A stretch of 64,000 bases of DNA from Ryuthela nishihirai (taxonomy: Eukaryota; Arthropoda; Arachnida; Araneae; Heptathelidae): assembly GCA_038380435.1 (NCBI GenBank), contig JAWZYU010000025.1, positions 44,772,691 through 44,836,690 of the forward strand, read 5' to 3'. The position numbers were made by a program, and so were the translations under genes. The first letter of the stretch is position 1. The number at the start of each line of letters is the position of its first letter. The notes under the pieces are model-generated. The model ran no database searches. It was not told the origin of the DNA and saw only the letters and a program-made list of their open reading frames with translations. Shown here one piece after another: positions 62,975-64,000 of the stretch.

Positions 62975-63480
62975 TTAAAGTTCTCCAGAGACAGCAGACC
63001 TCATCTGTGTGCGTTTCCTTAGCAACAGATCATTCCCCAGCCACGGATCGGCCGGAAGCTCTTCGGCCACTGTATTCATTAGCGTTTCGTGCCGGGAATA
63101 AGTTTTCCAGGCAACCGCTCTCTCGCCAGATGCAGCTGGAAGTTGGCTCCTCCTCCTCCTCTCATCTGATCGTCTAATTTCCCGATCTTGAAGAGAGACA
63201 ACACAAGGGATTGGCACTAATCAGTTTCGTCTACTGCTGCAGCCATCAGAAAGAATCTCCAGGGCACTTCCTTAGTTTGCTGATAATCGCCTCCTGTCTG
63301 CTTGTAATAGATGGCTAGGATCTGCTTCTCCTGTCCAATTATTTTCTGATTCAATTGAGTGAAAATCTTGGCTGGTCCCTTGAGAGATGAAGACGCATTC
63401 TCGAATCCTCTCAAATGTCATCTCGCTGTTCAGTTTGTTCTTCCTCTGAGTTGGAGACACGTGCAGCGTGACCTTCAACC
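62975..63480 (-). other. CpG-richer stretch with unassigned minus-strand frames
   Basis: Open minus-strand frames include KVTLHVSPTQRKNKLNSEMT (63478-63410), then in another frame GPAKIFTQLNQKIIGQEKQI and TKEVPWRFFLMAAAVDETD (63380-63217), and SDERRRRSQLPAASGERAVA (63190-63110). No single frame spans them and no splice sites are convincing. GC and CpG content are clearly higher than in the introns, as in exons or a promoter. I do not recognise a family; this may be a 5' exon of a minus-strand gene or a decayed one. Confidence 0.2.
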
Positions 63481-64000
63481 TTAAAAAAATTTCATTTCGT
63501 CGAAGTTTGAATATTTAAATTTAATGCCTTCAGTGAAGACGTGCTTTGAAGTCTCGGCTCAAGTGCAGAATGGTAAATAGAAGGCGAGCTCAACTGTGTC
63601 ATTTTATGGGCATGCTGAAACGCAGTGATGATGAAGAGAAATGTTTTGAAAAAATTTAAAACACCGAAATGGAACTTGGCGGAATTTCAGGGCGGTTTTT
63701 TATGGAAGCAAACACTTATCGATAACTTACAATAAAGGTCGACCCAGAATTAATTACTGTAAAAAGGGAAAAATTTAAAAATAGGTAATAAAGATAAAAT
63801 AAAGAAGAAATTTTTTATTATAACTTTGAATAACTGAAGAGCCTTTGAAAACAGCAACTGAACTCTCTCCGGAAAGTAAAAAAAATGCGAATTTACACGA
63901 CGAGAGATGTTTCGATAATACAAGGGAAGAGAAGAGCTAAAACTCGTTCACTTTTCCCCCAAAGAGCGAGGCAGATGCATCTGCAGACCGATGCTTAGGT
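63481..64000. other. Right edge, nothing recognised
   Basis: AT-rich with a few CpG-containing phrases near 63895. No gene or repeat recognised. Confidence 0.3.

Overview
This is a eukaryotic, intron-rich and AT-rich window that looks like an arthropod genome. Chelicerate is my best guess, by inference only. Support comes from 2.5-9 kb introns with GT/GC-AG splice sites, several tRNA-derived SINE families with target-site duplications (TSDs), Tc1/mariner, hAT and piggyBac-like DNA transposons, LINE and Gypsy-type remnants, and degraded copies of a multi-copy Cys-rich ORF family that I know mainly from arthropods and Hydra. No bacterial feature is present.

The one well-supported host gene is on the + strand: the last seven coding exons (4795-39713) of an ODAD1(CCDC114)/CCDC63-like coiled-coil protein, a subunit of the outer dynein arm docking complex of motile cilia and sperm flagella. 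All seven exons join in frame to give 437 C-terminal residues; the N-terminal exons lie left of the window. The first intron seen appears to be of GC-AG type. The introns are filled with repeats: Tc1, mariner and IS630-like remnants, two TTAA-flanked piggyBac-like elements, two hAT-type non-autonomous elements with 8-bp TSDs, nested SINEs, short perfect hairpins and a perfect (CCT)152 tract.

Beyond 40 kb the window is mostly mobile and satellite DNA. At 42.1-43.6 kb there is a degenerate satellite built on a short GCCAACT-type motif. At 44.4-48.2 kb a structurally complete hAT transposon (11-bp terminal repeats, 8-bp TSD, decayed transposase) has split a copy of the Cys-rich ORF family; the other copy at 1.1-3.1 kb preserves the unoccupied target site.

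From 49 to 64 kb the sequence is richer in GC and CpG and carries traces of minus-strand genes: a possible terminal exon with a poly(A) signal (52.3-52.7 kb), another possible terminal exon (54.2-54.4 kb), and an intronless protein-kinase pseudogene (54.9-56.7 kb). The kinase catalytic loop (HVDVKEENIL) has been amplified into 22 nearly identical 39-bp tandem repeats. On the right of it are two inverted TA-flanked miniature elements with palindromic cores, one holding an expanded 118-bp tandem array; a TTCGA-rich minisatellite and a LINE endonuclease fragment lie between them.

The most unusual items are the kinase-loop minisatellite, the palindromic MITE pair, the 42-kb satellite and the intronic CCT tract. 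I see no evidence for a new multi-gene system.
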